64,000 nt of DNA from positions 32,260 to 96,259 of the forward strand of contig NZ_AKJM01000125.1 of assembly GCF_000282335.1 (NCBI RefSeq), given 5' to 3'. Positions 24,728 to 33,723 of the stretch are shown here, one piece after another. The notes under the pieces are model-generated. The model made no database searches and had not been told where the DNA came from. It worked only from the letters and a program-made list of their open reading frames with translations. The stretch's first letter is position 1. Every line of letters starts with the position of its first letter. This DNA comes from Pseudomonas sp. GM48 (GTDB lineage Bacteria; Pseudomonadota; Gammaproteobacteria; Pseudomonadales; Pseudomonadaceae). The position numbers and the translations under genes were made by a program.

Positions 24728-26011
24728 TTACTTCAATGCCGCGAAGGCGCGCTCGGCGGCATCCAGGGTCAGCTTCAGTTCAGCTTCGCCATGGGCGATC
24801 GAGGTGAACCCGGCTTCGAATGCGCTCGGTGCCAGGTAGACGCCGCCCTCCAGCATCAGGTGGAAGAAGCGTCCGAACAACGCTGCGTCGCTGGCCATCA
24901 CGTCATCGAAAGTAACGATGTTGTCGGCGCCGCTGAAGTACAGGCCGAACATGCCGCCGGCCTGAGTGGTCACGAACGGAATGCCAGCCGCATCGGCGCG
25001 CTGTTGCAGGCCGTCGAGCAGGCGAGTGGTGTAGTCGGTCAGCTCGGCGTGGAAGCCCGGACGGCTGATCAGGCGCAGGGTGGTCAGGCCGGCGGCCATC
25101 GCCAGCGGGTTACCGGACAGCGTACCGGCCTGGTAGACCGGGCCCAGCGGGGCGATGCGCTGCATGATTTCGCGCTTGCCACCGAAGCAGCCGACCGGCA
25201 TGCCGCCACCGATGATTTTGCCGAAGGTGGTCAGGTCCGGGGTTACGCCGTAATAAGCCTGGGCGCCGCCGAGGGCGACACGGAAACCGGTCATCACTTC
25301 GTCGAAAATCAGCACCACGCCGTGTTTGTCGCACAGGGTCCGCAGGCCTTCGAGGAAGCCCGGTGCGGGCGGCACGCAGTTCATGTTGCCGGCCACTGGC
25401 TCGACGATGATGCAGGCCACATCCTGACCAACTTCGGCGAGCATGTTCTCAACGGCATCGATGTCGTTGAACGGCAAGGTCAGGGTGTGTTTGGCGAATG
25501 CCGCCGGTACACCGGCCGAGCTCGGTACGCCTTGGGTCAGTGCGCCGGAACCGGCCTTGACCAGCAGGCTGTCGGAGTGCCCGTGGTAGCAGCCTTCGAA
25601 TTTTATGATGCTGTCGCGGCCGGTGAAGCCTCGGGCCAGGCGGATAGCACTCATGGTCGCTTCGGTGCCGGAACTGACCATACGCACCATTTCCATCGAC
25701 GGCACGAGCGAGCAGACCAGGTCGGCCATCTGCGTTTCCATCTCGGTCGGGGCGCCGTAGGACAGGCCGTGCTCCAGCTGCTTGCGCACCGCGTCCAGCA
25801 CGTCCGGATGGCTGTGGCCGAGGATCATCGGGCCCCAGGAACCGACGTAATCCACATAGCGCTTGTTGTCTTCGTCGGTGACGTAGGCGCCTTCGGCGTG
25901 TTTGAAGAACAACGGCGTGCCGCCGACGCTCTTGAACGCGCGAACCGGTGAGTTCACGCCACCGGGAATGTGTTTCTGGGCATTGGCAAACAGCGTTTCG
26001 GAACGAGACAT
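24728..26011 (-). CDS. hemL: glutamate-1-semialdehyde 2,1-aminomutase
   Basis: HemL converts glutamate-1-semialdehyde to 5-aminolevulinate, the first committed tetrapyrrole precursor, using pyridoxamine/pyridoxal phosphate. The 427-residue protein starts at MSRSETLFANAQKHIPGGVNSPVRAF. Class III aminotransferase features are present: VSSGTEATMSAIRLARGFTGR (phosphate site), IFDEVMTGFRV (cofactor-ring Asp) and TTFGKIIGGGMPVG (Schiff-base Lys). It is ten bases after thiE in thiD-thiE-hemL, a conserved Pseudomonas order joining thiamine and haem precursor synthesis in one transcript without an obvious biochemical reason. Confidence 0.98.
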   Translation of the reverse strand: MSRSETLFANAQKHIPGGVNSPVRAFKSVGGTPLFFKHAEGAYVTDEDNKRYVDYVGSWGPMILGHSHPDVLDAVRKQLEHGLSYGAPTEMETQMADLVCSLVPSMEMVRMVSSGTEATMSAIRLARGFTGRDSIIKFEGCYHGHSDSLLVKAGSGALTQGVPSSAGVPAAFAKHTLTLPFNDIDAVENMLAEVGQDVACIIVEPVAGNMNCVPPAPGFLEGLRTLCDKHGVVLIFDEVMTGFRVALGGAQAYYGVTPDLTTFGKIIGGGMPVGCFGGKREIMQRIAPLGPVYQAGTLSGNPLAMAAGLTTLRLISRPGFHAELTDYTTRLLDGLQQRADAAGIPFVTTQAGGMFGLYFSGADNIVTFDDVMASDAALFGRFFHLMLEGGVYLAPSAFEAGFTSIAHGEAELKLTLDAAERAFAALK

Positions 26012-26021
26012 GATCGGGCTC

Positions 26022-26645
26022 TCAGATTTTAAGTAATTCGTTAAAAGCGCGGGCACGGCGGGTGACTTCAGCCGTGCTCTCGGCGCCGAACAGGCCATGC
26101 ACCACGGCCAGCAGATCGACCCCATGGGCCACCAGCGGGGCGGCGTTGTCCAGGGTGATGCCGCCGATCGCGCAGATCGGCAAGTGCAGTTGCTGGCGGG
26201 CCTGATCGAGCAGTTCGAGGCTGCAGGTCGGTGCGCCAGGCTTGGTATTGGAATTGAAGAAGCGGCCGAAGGCGACATAACTGGCGCCTTCTTTGGCGGC
26301 CTGTTCGGCGAGACCCAGTTGCGCGTGGCAGGTCGAGCCAATGATCGCATCGCGACCCAGCAAGGCACGAGTCGGCGACAACGGACCATCGGTCTGGCCC
26401 AGGTGCACGCCGACGTTCAGGCGTGCCGCCAGTTCGGCGTCGTCGTTGATGATCAACTGGGTCTTGTAGCGTTCGCACAAGTCGCGCAGGGCTTCGGCCT
26501 CACGCAGGCGGCGGGCCTCGTCACTGCTCTTGTCGCGGTATTGCAGCAGGGTGACGCCGCCTTCCAGCGCCGCCTCCACGTACGAAAGAAATTTACCGGC
26601 CAGCAACTGGCTATCGGTAATGGCGTACAGGCCACGTAGTTTCAT
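26022..26645 (-). CDS. thiE: thiamine-phosphate synthase
   Basis: ThiE joins HMP pyrophosphate and carboxy-HET-P thiazole to make thiamine monophosphate. The 207-residue TIM-barrel protein begins MKLRGLYAITDSQLLAGKF. Characteristic motifs are LLQYRDKSSDEARRLREAEAL (HMP-PP site), LIINDDAELAARLNVGVHLGQTD, GSTCHAQLGLAEQA and VAFGRFFNSNTKPGA, with the phosphate-binding ICAIGGITLDNA near the end. Length and motif spacing are normal. It lies 31 bases after thiD and ten before hemL. No TPP riboswitch consensus was seen upstream of thiD. Confidence 0.97.
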   Translation of the reverse strand: MKLRGLYAITDSQLLAGKFLSYVEAALEGGVTLLQYRDKSSDEARRLREAEALRDLCERYKTQLIINDDAELAARLNVGVHLGQTDGPLSPTRALLGRDAIIGSTCHAQLGLAEQAAKEGASYVAFGRFFNSNTKPGAPTCSLELLDQARQQLHLPICAIGGITLDNAAPLVAHGVDLLAVVHGLFGAESTAEVTRRARAFNELLKI

Positions 26646-26676
26646 CGGACAAGCCTCACTGCATTACAAATAGAAG

Positions 26677-27474
26677 TTACGAACAGAAATCCAGTGGCAA
26701 ACGGCGCGGCACGAACTGGCCTTTGCCCAACTGTTCGGCATCACGCAGGGTGCGCCATGTGTAGTTAAGCGCGGTCTGCACGGCGCTGACGAGGTTTTCG
26801 CCCTGGGCCAGACGACCGGCCAGTGCACTGGCCAGGGTGCAACCGGAACCGTGATAACTGCCCGGCAAGCGCTGGCAGGTAAAGGTTTCACGCAAGCCGT
26901 CGCGGCTGTACAGGCGATTGTGGATTTCGGTTTCGTCGCCATGGCCACCGGTGATCAGCAGGTGTTTGACGAACGGCAAGAGTTTTTCAGCGCACTCGTC
27001 CGCGGTGCCTTCAGGCAGTTCGGCGAGGATTCGGGCTTCAGGAAGGTTGGGGGTGGCAATGATCGACAAGGGCAGCAGGCGTTCGCGCATGGCGTAGCCG
27101 ACTTCGTCCTTGCCCAGGCGTCCGCCGCCGCCGGCACGCAGTACCGGGTCGCAGACCACTGGCAAATGCGGGTGCGCTGAAAGCAGTTCGACCACGGTGT
27201 CGACCATTTCCAGGGAACCGAGCATGCCCAGTTTGACCGCCGCGACTTCGGAGTCGTTGAGCACGGCGTTGGCCTGGGCCAATACCCACTCACGGTCGAG
27301 GACGCGGAAGTCAGTGACATTGACGGTGTCTTGCACGGTCAGGGCGGTGACGGCCGGAGCCGCATGGCAACCCTGAGCGAGCAGGGCTTCGATATCTGCC
27401 TGCAAGCCGGCGCCACCACTTGGGTCGTGGCCGGAGAGACAGAGGACAACGGGGCGAGAGCTGTAGATATTCAT
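26677..27474 (-). CDS. thiD: hydroxymethylpyrimidine (phosphate) kinase
   Basis: ThiD phosphorylates HMP and then HMP-P to HMP pyrophosphate for thiamine synthesis. The 265-residue ribokinase-fold protein starts at MNIYSSRPVVLCLSGHDPSGGAGLQADIEAL; SGHDPSGGAG is the substrate-binding signature. VCDPVLRAGGGG and GSYHGSGCTLASALAGRLAQGEN (catalytic GxGC region) follow. An open extension of seven codons upstream is not needed. As first gene of the operon it is divergent from ladS over 384 bases that contain a family B palindrome and the ladS promoter region; I see nothing else there. Confidence 0.97.
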   Translation of the reverse strand: MNIYSSRPVVLCLSGHDPSGGAGLQADIEALLAQGCHAAPAVTALTVQDTVNVTDFRVLDREWVLAQANAVLNDSEVAAVKLGMLGSLEMVDTVVELLSAHPHLPVVCDPVLRAGGGGRLGKDEVGYAMRERLLPLSIIATPNLPEARILAELPEGTADECAEKLLPFVKHLLITGGHGDETEIHNRLYSRDGLRETFTCQRLPGSYHGSGCTLASALAGRLAQGENLVSAVQTALNYTWRTLRDAEQLGKGQFVPRRLPLDFCS

Positions 27475-27526
27475 GGTGCGCGAGCTTACCACCAAACATT
27501 CTTTTTCGGGTGCAGCGACACTTCAT

Positions 27527-27647
27527 TGTGGCGAGGGAGCTTGCTCCCGCTGGGGCGCGGAGCGGCCCCAAAAAACCGTCATGTTCATTGCGTCGACTGG
27601 TATTACGACTGCTTCGCAGCCGAGCGGGAGCAAGCTCCCTCGCCACA
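27527..27647. repeat. long palindromic repeat, family B (GGGAGCTTGCTCCC type)
   Basis: Arms TGTGGCGAGGGAGCTTGCTC and complement, 121 bases overall, inner GACTGCTTCGCAGCCGAGC. Unusually for this family it sits between two divergent genes (thiD and ladS), so it cannot be acting as a terminator for either neighbour. Confidence 0.92.
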
Positions 27648-27858
27648 GTGATTTCCTTGCCTCTGATTATGTTCTGGAAGTGTCGCTGGAACGCCCGTTC
27701 TAGAGCCTCTGTAGGAAAAATTTCAATGGTGTTTAATCGCCGCGAACGGCTATGCTAGAGTGGATCCAAACCAATAACAGGTGATACCGGTTTTACGTCT
27801 ACTCAAAAGGAATGGGGGGGCTTCCTGACAGAACCGGACAGGCCACGCTGGGGCTTCA

Positions 27859-30243
27859 ATGCGCTATTTGCTGATGTTGCTGTTGTGTTTGCCCCTCCTG
27901 GCAAACGCCGTCGAGTTCGACGAGTTCACTCAAAGCCTCCCCTTGGGCCGAGCCCTGCAAGTCTATGAGGACGCAGGTGGCCAGGCGACCATCGCGGATA
28001 TCCGTGCGCAAGCGGCAGCCGGCAACTTCAAACCGCATCACAAGGACACGCTCAACGCCGGGTACTCGCGTTCAGTGTTCTGGCTGAAAATCGACCTGCA
28101 TTACCGCCCGACCAATCCGGCGGCGCAACGGACCTGGCTGTTGGAGCTGGCCTATCCGCCCCTCGATCGTCTTGATCTCTATTTACCTGATGCTACCGGT
28201 CACTATCAGTTGATCAGGCAGACCGGCGATGCCTTGCCGTTCGCCAGTCGCGAGATCCGTCAAAACAACTATTTGTTCGACCTCACCTTCAAGCCTGATC
28301 AGGCCGAAACCGTATTCCTGCGCTTGCAAAGCGAAGGCTCGATCCAGGCGCCGGTGACCTTGTGGTCGAGCACCGCGTACCTCGAAGAGCAGCCCGTGCG
28401 CCTTTACGTACTGGGGTTGATCTACGGCGTGTTGCTGGGGATGCTGGTCTACAACCTGTTCATCTACCTCAGCGTGCGCGACACCAGTTACCTCTACTAC
28501 ATCTTCTATATCGCCTCGTTCGGCTTGTATCAGCTGTCGGTAAACGGTGCGGCCGTGCAGTATTTCTGGCCGGACAACCCTTGGTGGGCCAACGCCGCGA
28601 CGCCGTTTTTCATTGGCTGTGCGGGACTGTTCGGCAGTCAGTTCGCCCGCAGTTTCTTGCAGATGGCCACCCACAGTCGCTGGCTCGACCGCTTGTTGCT
28701 GGCGCTGGTCGCCTTTAGCGCGCTGGTGGTCGGCCTGTCATTGATGACCGGTTACGCCCTGGCCCTGCGCCTGGCCACGACCCTGGCACTGACGTTCACC
28801 GTAGTGATTTTTGCCGCGGGGATCTTTGCCTGGCTGCGGGGCCTGCGGGTGGCGCGGTATTTCATCATTGCCTGGTCGGCGTTTTTGCTCGGCGGCATCA
28901 TCAATACGCTGATGGTGCTGGGCTACCTGCCTAACGTGTTCCTGACCATGTATTCCAGCCAGATCGGCTCGGCCATCGAAGTGGCATTACTGTCCCTGGC
29001 ACTGGCCGACCGCATTAACGACATGCGCGAGCAGCAGGCGCAAACGCTATTCGACGCCAGCCAGAAGCTTGAAGTCCTCAACCAGCAACTGGCTCGCAGT
29101 AACAAGTTCAAGGACGAATTCCTGGCCACCCTGACCCATGAACTGCGCACGCCCATGAACGGTGTGATCGGTTCGCTGGAACTGATGCAGACGGTCGAAA
29201 TGGACCCTGAGCTGGAGCAGTATCAGCAGACGGCCTCGGGATCGGCCCGGGACATGATGCGCATGGTCAACGGCATCCTGACCCTCACCGAATTGCAGGC
29301 CGGCAAGCTCAAGGCCTCGGCCGACACCTTCAGTTTGCGCGGTATGGTCGACGCCCTGCGCATGCAGTTCGAGGGCAACGCATCGAGCAAATCGCTGGAC
29401 TTCAAGGTCGATGTCGCGCCAGGTGTGCCGGATCGCTTGCATGGCGACAACGTCAAGATCGCGCAGTGCCTGGAATGTCTGCTGGATAACGCCATCAAGT
29501 TCACCCGGATCGGCGGCCTGGCCCTGCGGGTGACTGCCAAGACCATCGAGCCCGATCGGCTGGCGTTGACCTTTGCGGTGATCGACACGGGCATTGGTTT
29601 CGCTGATTTGGGTGAGGCCACGATGTATCAACGGTTCTTCCAGCTCGATGGCTCGATGACCCGTGAGTACGGTGGCCTGGGCGTTGGCCTGGCGATTTGC
29701 CGACAGTTGATCGAGTTGCTGGGTGGACGCCTGACGTATCGCACCGAGCCAGGACGCGGCAGCCGGTTTCAGCTTGATGTTGAAGTCGGGCTGTCGGTGG
29801 CCGAACGTCCGGTGACGCCATTGATGACCCGGGATTTTCCGCGCCTGCGCTTGCCTCAGGATTGTGCCGTGCTGTTGGTGGATGACAACGGCATCAGCCA
29901 GTTGGTGATGCGCGGCATGTTGCTCAAGCTGGGTTTTCGCGTACGCACCGCCGACAGCGCCGACGTTGCGCTCGATCTCTTGCAGCGCGAAGGGTTTGAC
30001 GCGGTGCTGGTCGATTGTCAGTTGCCGCTTCAGGACGGAGTGTCGGTGTGCTGTCAGATCCGAGCGTTGCCCGCTTATGCCGAGCTGCCACTGTTCATGA
30101 TCGCCATAGGCCGTGACCGTGAGCGCTGCCCGACCGGCGCATTGATTGATTACTTGAGTAAACCGGTGAAATTCGAAGACTTGCAGGCCGCGCTCTACCG
30201 CCGCGTGCTCTGCTCGCAACAGGGCGAAAGCGCCGACAGTTAG
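27859..30243 (+). CDS. ladS: hybrid sensor histidine kinase LadS
   Basis: LadS is the inner-membrane hybrid kinase that, in P. aeruginosa, feeds phosphate into the GacS/GacA-Rsm cascade and favours biofilm over acute virulence. The 794-residue protein has a signal peptide (ending ANAVEF), a 7TMR-DISM extracellular domain (about 35-170), seven membrane segments (about 180-390), HisKA with H427 (TLTHELRTPMNG), an HATPase domain (LECLLDNAIKF, VIDTGIGF, GGLGVGLAI) and a C-terminal receiver with D675/D676, phospho-acceptor D719 and K768. The receiver has alanine (749) where Thr/Ser is usual. Length, domain order and the neighbouring thiD-thiE-hemL support the name. No histidine phosphotransfer domain is present. 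Confidence 0.93.
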   Translation: MRYLLMLLLCLPLLANAVEFDEFTQSLPLGRALQVYEDAGGQATIADIRAQAAAGNFKPHHKDTLNAGYSRSVFWLKIDLHYRPTNPAAQRTWLLELAYPPLDRLDLYLPDATGHYQLIRQTGDALPFASREIRQNNYLFDLTFKPDQAETVFLRLQSEGSIQAPVTLWSSTAYLEEQPVRLYVLGLIYGVLLGMLVYNLFIYLSVRDTSYLYYIFYIASFGLYQLSVNGAAVQYFWPDNPWWANAATPFFIGCAGLFGSQFARSFLQMATHSRWLDRLLLALVAFSALVVGLSLMTGYALALRLATTLALTFTVVIFAAGIFAWLRGLRVARYFIIAWSAFLLGGIINTLMVLGYLPNVFLTMYSSQIGSAIEVALLSLALADRINDMREQQAQTLFDASQKLEVLNQQLARSNKFKDEFLATLTHELRTPMNGVIGSLELMQTVEMDPELEQYQQTASGSARDMMRMVNGILTLTELQAGKLKASADTFSLRGMVDALRMQFEGNASSKSLDFKVDVAPGVPDRLHGDNVKIAQCLECLLDNAIKFTRIGGLALRVTAKTIEPDRLALTFAVIDTGIGFADLGEATMYQRFFQLDGSMTREYGGLGVGLAICRQLIELLGGRLTYRTEPGRGSRFQLDVEVGLSVAERPVTPLMTRDFPRLRLPQDCAVLLVDDNGISQLVMRGMLLKLGFRVRTADSADVALDLLQREGFDAVLVDCQLPLQDGVSVCCQIRALPAYAELPLFMIAIGRDRERCPTGALIDYLSKPVKFEDLQAALYRRVLCSQQGESADS

Positions 30244-30317
30244 GCGTGTATGACACTTTGTTCGGCCGTGGGGCGGTGCTTAACTGAAGTCCCTTGGCCG
30301 ACCAAAGGAGCCCTGTC

Positions 30318-31967
30318 ATGAACCTGCATCAGTTCGCCGAAACCCACGAAGTCACCAACCAGCCACCGTCACTGGATGGTGCCAACCTGTACCGCATCGA
30401 CTTGCCGTTGCAGGAATGGTCGCGACGGTTCGGGGCCGGTTGGGCCGAATCGCGGATCGACGCCTACGGCGCGCTGGCCGGTGGCCCGTTGATGGAAGCC
30501 GGGTTCCTGGCCAATCAGAACAAGCCGGTGTTCAACAGCCATGACCGGTTTGGTCATCGCATCGATTTGGTGGAGTTTCATCCGGCCTATCACCAGTTGA
30601 TGCGCACGGCGGTCGAGCACGGCTTGACCTCGCTGCCCTGGGCGCACCCGCAGAATGGCGCGCATGTCGCCCGCGCTTGCATGTCGTATCTGCACAGCCA
30701 GGCCGAAGCCGGCAGTGGCTGCCCGTTGACCATGACCTTCGCCAGTGTCCCGGCCATGCGTCTGCAACCGGATCTGGCGGAAAAATGGCTGCCGAAAATC
30801 CTCGCCACCGAATACGACCCGCGCAACGTCGCAATGGCCCACAAGGCCGGAGTCACCATCGGCATGGCCATGACCGAGAAGCAGGGCGGCACCGATGTCC
30901 GGGCCAACACCACCAAGGCGTATCCGGTCGGCGCCAGCGGTCCTGGCCAGGCCTATGAACTGGTCGGCCACAAATGGTTCTGTTCGGCGCCGATGTGCGA
31001 CGCCTTCCTGACACTGGCACAGACCGACAAGGGCTTGACTTGCTTCCTGTTGCCGCGCCATCGTCCGGACGATACGCGTAATCAGTTCTACATCCAGCGC
31101 CTGAAGAACAAGCTCGGCAATTGCTCCAACGCCTCCAGTGAAGTGGAGTTTCGTGGCGCACTGGCGTGGATGATCGGTGAGGAGGGCCGTGGCGTTCCGA
31201 CGATCATCGAGATGGTCGCCATGACCCGCTTCGATTGCATGGTCGGTTCCAGTGCACTGATGCGTCAGGCATTGACCCAGGCCAGCCATCACTGCGCCCA
31301 CCGTTCGGTCGGCGGCAAGCTGCTCAGCGAACAGCCCTTGATGCAAAACGTGTTGGCGGATCTGGCGCTGGAAAGCGAAGCTGCCCTGGCCTTGAGCCTG
31401 CGCATGGGCCAGGCGCTGGATCATCTGGATGATTCGCAGGAAGCCAAATTCGCCCGGCTGGTGACGGCGGTGGGCAAGTACTGGATCTGCAAACGGGCGC
31501 CGGCGATGATCAACGAAGCCGCCGAATGCATGGGCGGCGCGGGTTATGTCGAAGAAAGCATCCTGCCACGGCTTTACCGCGAGGCGCCGGTGAATTCGAC
31601 GTGGGAAGGTTCCGGCAACGTGCAATGCCTCGACGTGCTGCGTGCCCTGTCGAAGGAGCCGGGCGTGCTCGATGCGCTGTTCAGCGAGCTGGGTGATGGC
31701 CAGGGTGACAAGCGCCTGGCTGCGCACATCAATCAATTGCAGGCGGCCTTCAAGGACACCAGTGACATTCAATACCGCGCCCGGCAGTTGACCGAGGACA
31801 TCGCGCTGGGGCTGCAGGCCAGGTTGTTGCTGGAGGCGGGTAACTCCGCCGTCAGTGATGCTTTCATCGCCAGCCGCCTGAATGGTGGCGGTCGAGTGTA
31901 CGGCGCGTTACCGCGTGGGTTGGATGTGGAAGCCATTGTCGCTCGCTCGACTCCGCAGGGCTTCTGA
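30318..31967 (+). CDS. AidB-like acyl-CoA dehydrogenase
   Basis: A 549-residue flavoprotein of the acyl-CoA dehydrogenase superfamily, most like AidB: the N-terminus HEVTNQPPSLDGANLYRIDLPLQEW and the length match AidB rather than the roughly 380-residue beta-oxidation enzymes. FAD-site segments include MAMTEKQGGTDVRAN, and the AidB-type GGAGYVEESILPRLYREAPVNSTWEGSGNVQCLDVLRAL is near the C-terminus. E. coli AidB protects DNA during alkylation stress and has weak isovaleryl-CoA dehydrogenase activity; the role here is inferred. AAAGGAG is well placed before the ATG at 30318. In P. aeruginosa PAO1 I recall a TetR gene between ladS and this gene; none is present here. Confidence 0.9.
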   Translation: MNLHQFAETHEVTNQPPSLDGANLYRIDLPLQEWSRRFGAGWAESRIDAYGALAGGPLMEAGFLANQNKPVFNSHDRFGHRIDLVEFHPAYHQLMRTAVEHGLTSLPWAHPQNGAHVARACMSYLHSQAEAGSGCPLTMTFASVPAMRLQPDLAEKWLPKILATEYDPRNVAMAHKAGVTIGMAMTEKQGGTDVRANTTKAYPVGASGPGQAYELVGHKWFCSAPMCDAFLTLAQTDKGLTCFLLPRHRPDDTRNQFYIQRLKNKLGNCSNASSEVEFRGALAWMIGEEGRGVPTIIEMVAMTRFDCMVGSSALMRQALTQASHHCAHRSVGGKLLSEQPLMQNVLADLALESEAALALSLRMGQALDHLDDSQEAKFARLVTAVGKYWICKRAPAMINEAAECMGGAGYVEESILPRLYREAPVNSTWEGSGNVQCLDVLRALSKEPGVLDALFSELGDGQGDKRLAAHINQLQAAFKDTSDIQYRARQLTEDIALGLQARLLLEAGNSAVSDAFIASRLNGGGRVYGALPRGLDVEAIVARSTPQGF

Positions 31968-31995
31968 CCCAGGTGCATGATCACCACTGGGCCAA

Positions 31996-32084
31996 TGTGG
32001 GAGCGGGCTTGCTCGCGAATGCACTTTCACATTCAACGTTGATGTGACTGACAGGCCGCTTTCGCGAGCAAGCCCGCTCCCACA
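31996..32084. repeat. REP pair, family A, outward order
   Basis: TGTGGGAGCGGGCTTGCTCG first, complement last, over a spacer with CATTCAACGTTGATGTGACT and ACAGGCCGC. It lies between the acyl-CoA dehydrogenase gene and amn. Confidence 0.95.
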
Positions 32085-32179
32085 TTTGATCTACGGTGAG
32101 CACAGAGTTTGTGTAGCAATCACTGTTCCCGTGAAGCAACGATGCAGGCAAGATGAAGGTCTGCAAGTCAGAACACAGG

Positions 32180-33652
32180 ATGCTGATCGTGACCGAAGCT
32201 TTTATCGTCGTTCAAACTGCCGAGCAAGCCGTGGATCGGCTTGCGTTCTTGCACAATCGTGCAACCACCGCGTTGAGCCAGGCGCTCAAGCGTTACCTCA
32301 AGGATCGCGTCGAGCCTGATGCCGAACAGCGAGCGTTGTTCCGTTATCCCGAGCTGCGCCTGACCTACCATTGCCAGGGCGAAGTCCCGCAAACCACCCG
32401 CGCCTACGCCAAGGTCCAGCTGCCGGGCACCTACAGCGTCACCGTCACTCATCCGTCGGCTTTCCGTAAATACCTGCTGGAACAACTCGTGCCCTTGATG
32501 CACGACTTCACCGTGACCGTGGAAGTCGGTGTCAGCCAGCAGAACATCCCGTATCCGTATGTGGTCGAGCAGGGGGATGAACTGGCGGGTTCCGGCGTCA
32601 CCGCTGCCGTGCTGGCGCGGGTGTTCCCGAGTACCGACCTGTCGGCCGCGACCGACGGCATCGCCGACGGTTTGTACGATTGGGAGAACACCGATCCACT
32701 GCCCCTGGCCCTGTTCGATGCCGCGCGGGTGGATTTCTCCCTGCGCCGGCTGGTGCATTACACCGGCAGCGACTGGCGTCATGTGCAGCCGTGGATTCTG
32801 CTGACCAACTATCACCGCTATGTCGACCAGTTCATCGTCCATGGTCTGGAGCAACTGCGCAAAGACCCGCGTTTCGTGCGCATGGTGTTGCCGGGCAACG
32901 TGATCATCGAAAAGAGCATGGATCACGGCGAGGCTTCGGCAATCGCCGCGGGCGTGGTCTGGCACCGCTACCAGATGCCGGCCTACCACCTGATCGCCAG
33001 CGATGGCCACGGCGTGACGCTGGTGAACATCGGTGTCGGCCCGTCCAACGCCAAGAACATCACCGACCACCTCGCCGTTCTGCGCCCGCATTGCTGGCTG
33101 ATGATCGGCCACTGCGGCGGCCTGCGTCAGTCGCAAACCATTGGCGACTACGTGCTGGCCCATGCTTACATGCGCCGCGACGGCATTCTCGACCGGGTGG
33201 TGCCGCCGAACATTCCGATTCCGGCCTTGGCCGAAGTGCAGCTTGCGCTGCAGCAGGCGGCGGCCAATATCACTGGCGAGAGGGGCGACGAGCTGAAGAA
33301 ACGCCTGCGTACCGGTACCGTGTTGACCTACGACGACCGTAACTGGGAATTGCGCTGGGCCCAGGAACGACCGCTGATCAACCTGTCCCGCGCCGTGGCG
33401 GTGGACATGGAGAGCGGCACCATCGCAGCGCAAGGTTATCGTTTGCGGGTGCCGTACGGCACGTTGCTGTGTGTATCGGACAAGCCGCTGCACAGTGAAA
33501 TCAAGCTGCCGGGTTCGGCCAACGCCTTCTATGAGCGCGCGGTCAGCCAGCACTTGAAGATCGGTATCGAGGCGGTGGATCTGTTGCGCACCGAACTCAA
33601 CTCGTTGCACTCGCGCAAACTGCGCAGCTTCGACGAGCCGCCGTTCCGCTAA
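32180..33652 (+). CDS. amn: AMP nucleosidase
   Basis: Amn hydrolyses AMP to adenine and ribose 5-phosphate, adjusting the adenylate pool. The 490-residue protein starts at MLIVTEAFIVVQTAEQAVDRL (32180); upstream in-frame codons are poorer. The N-terminal AMNp domain covers about residues 10-180, and the C-terminal half is a nucleoside-phosphorylase fold with VNIGVGPSNAKNITDHLAVLRPHCWLMIGHCGGLRQSQTIGDYVLA and AVDMESGTIAAQGYRLRVPYGTLLCVSDKPLHSE, the purine and ribose binding regions. It is a single-gene unit bounded by a REP pair upstream and a 10-bp hairpin downstream. Confidence 0.96.
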   Translation: MLIVTEAFIVVQTAEQAVDRLAFLHNRATTALSQALKRYLKDRVEPDAEQRALFRYPELRLTYHCQGEVPQTTRAYAKVQLPGTYSVTVTHPSAFRKYLLEQLVPLMHDFTVTVEVGVSQQNIPYPYVVEQGDELAGSGVTAAVLARVFPSTDLSAATDGIADGLYDWENTDPLPLALFDAARVDFSLRRLVHYTGSDWRHVQPWILLTNYHRYVDQFIVHGLEQLRKDPRFVRMVLPGNVIIEKSMDHGEASAIAAGVVWHRYQMPAYHLIASDGHGVTLVNIGVGPSNAKNITDHLAVLRPHCWLMIGHCGGLRQSQTIGDYVLAHAYMRRDGILDRVVPPNIPIPALAEVQLALQQAAANITGERGDELKKRLRTGTVLTYDDRNWELRWAQERPLINLSRAVAVDMESGTIAAQGYRLRVPYGTLLCVSDKPLHSEIKLPGSANAFYERAVSQHLKIGIEAVDLLRTELNSLHSRKLRSFDEPPFR

Positions 33653-33672
33653 CGGTTGTCATGGTCATTTGG

Positions 33673-33705
33673 CGGTCAGGGCACTAGCATTAGCAGCCCT
33701 GACCG
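33673..33705 (+). terminator. hairpin between amn and rluE
   Basis: CGGTCAGGGC and GCCCTGACCG form a perfect 10-bp stem over 13 bases, 20 bases after the amn stop and 18 before the rluE start. The following TTAGATGTTTCC is only moderately T-rich, so termination is likely partial. Confidence 0.65.
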
Positions 33706-33723
33706 TTAGATGTTTCCTTTCTC

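Noticed and set aside
24704..25951. 415-codon plus-strand open frame opposite hemL
   Set aside because: Antisense shadow; no signal, motif or plausible start.
26646..27858. TPP riboswitch upstream of thiD or thiE
   Set aside because: No CUGAGA/ACCUGA-type core sequence was found in the leader; the gap contains a family B palindrome instead.
32168..33610. 480-codon minus-strand open frame opposite amn
   Set aside because: Antisense shadow; H/Q/R-rich and without recognisable domains.
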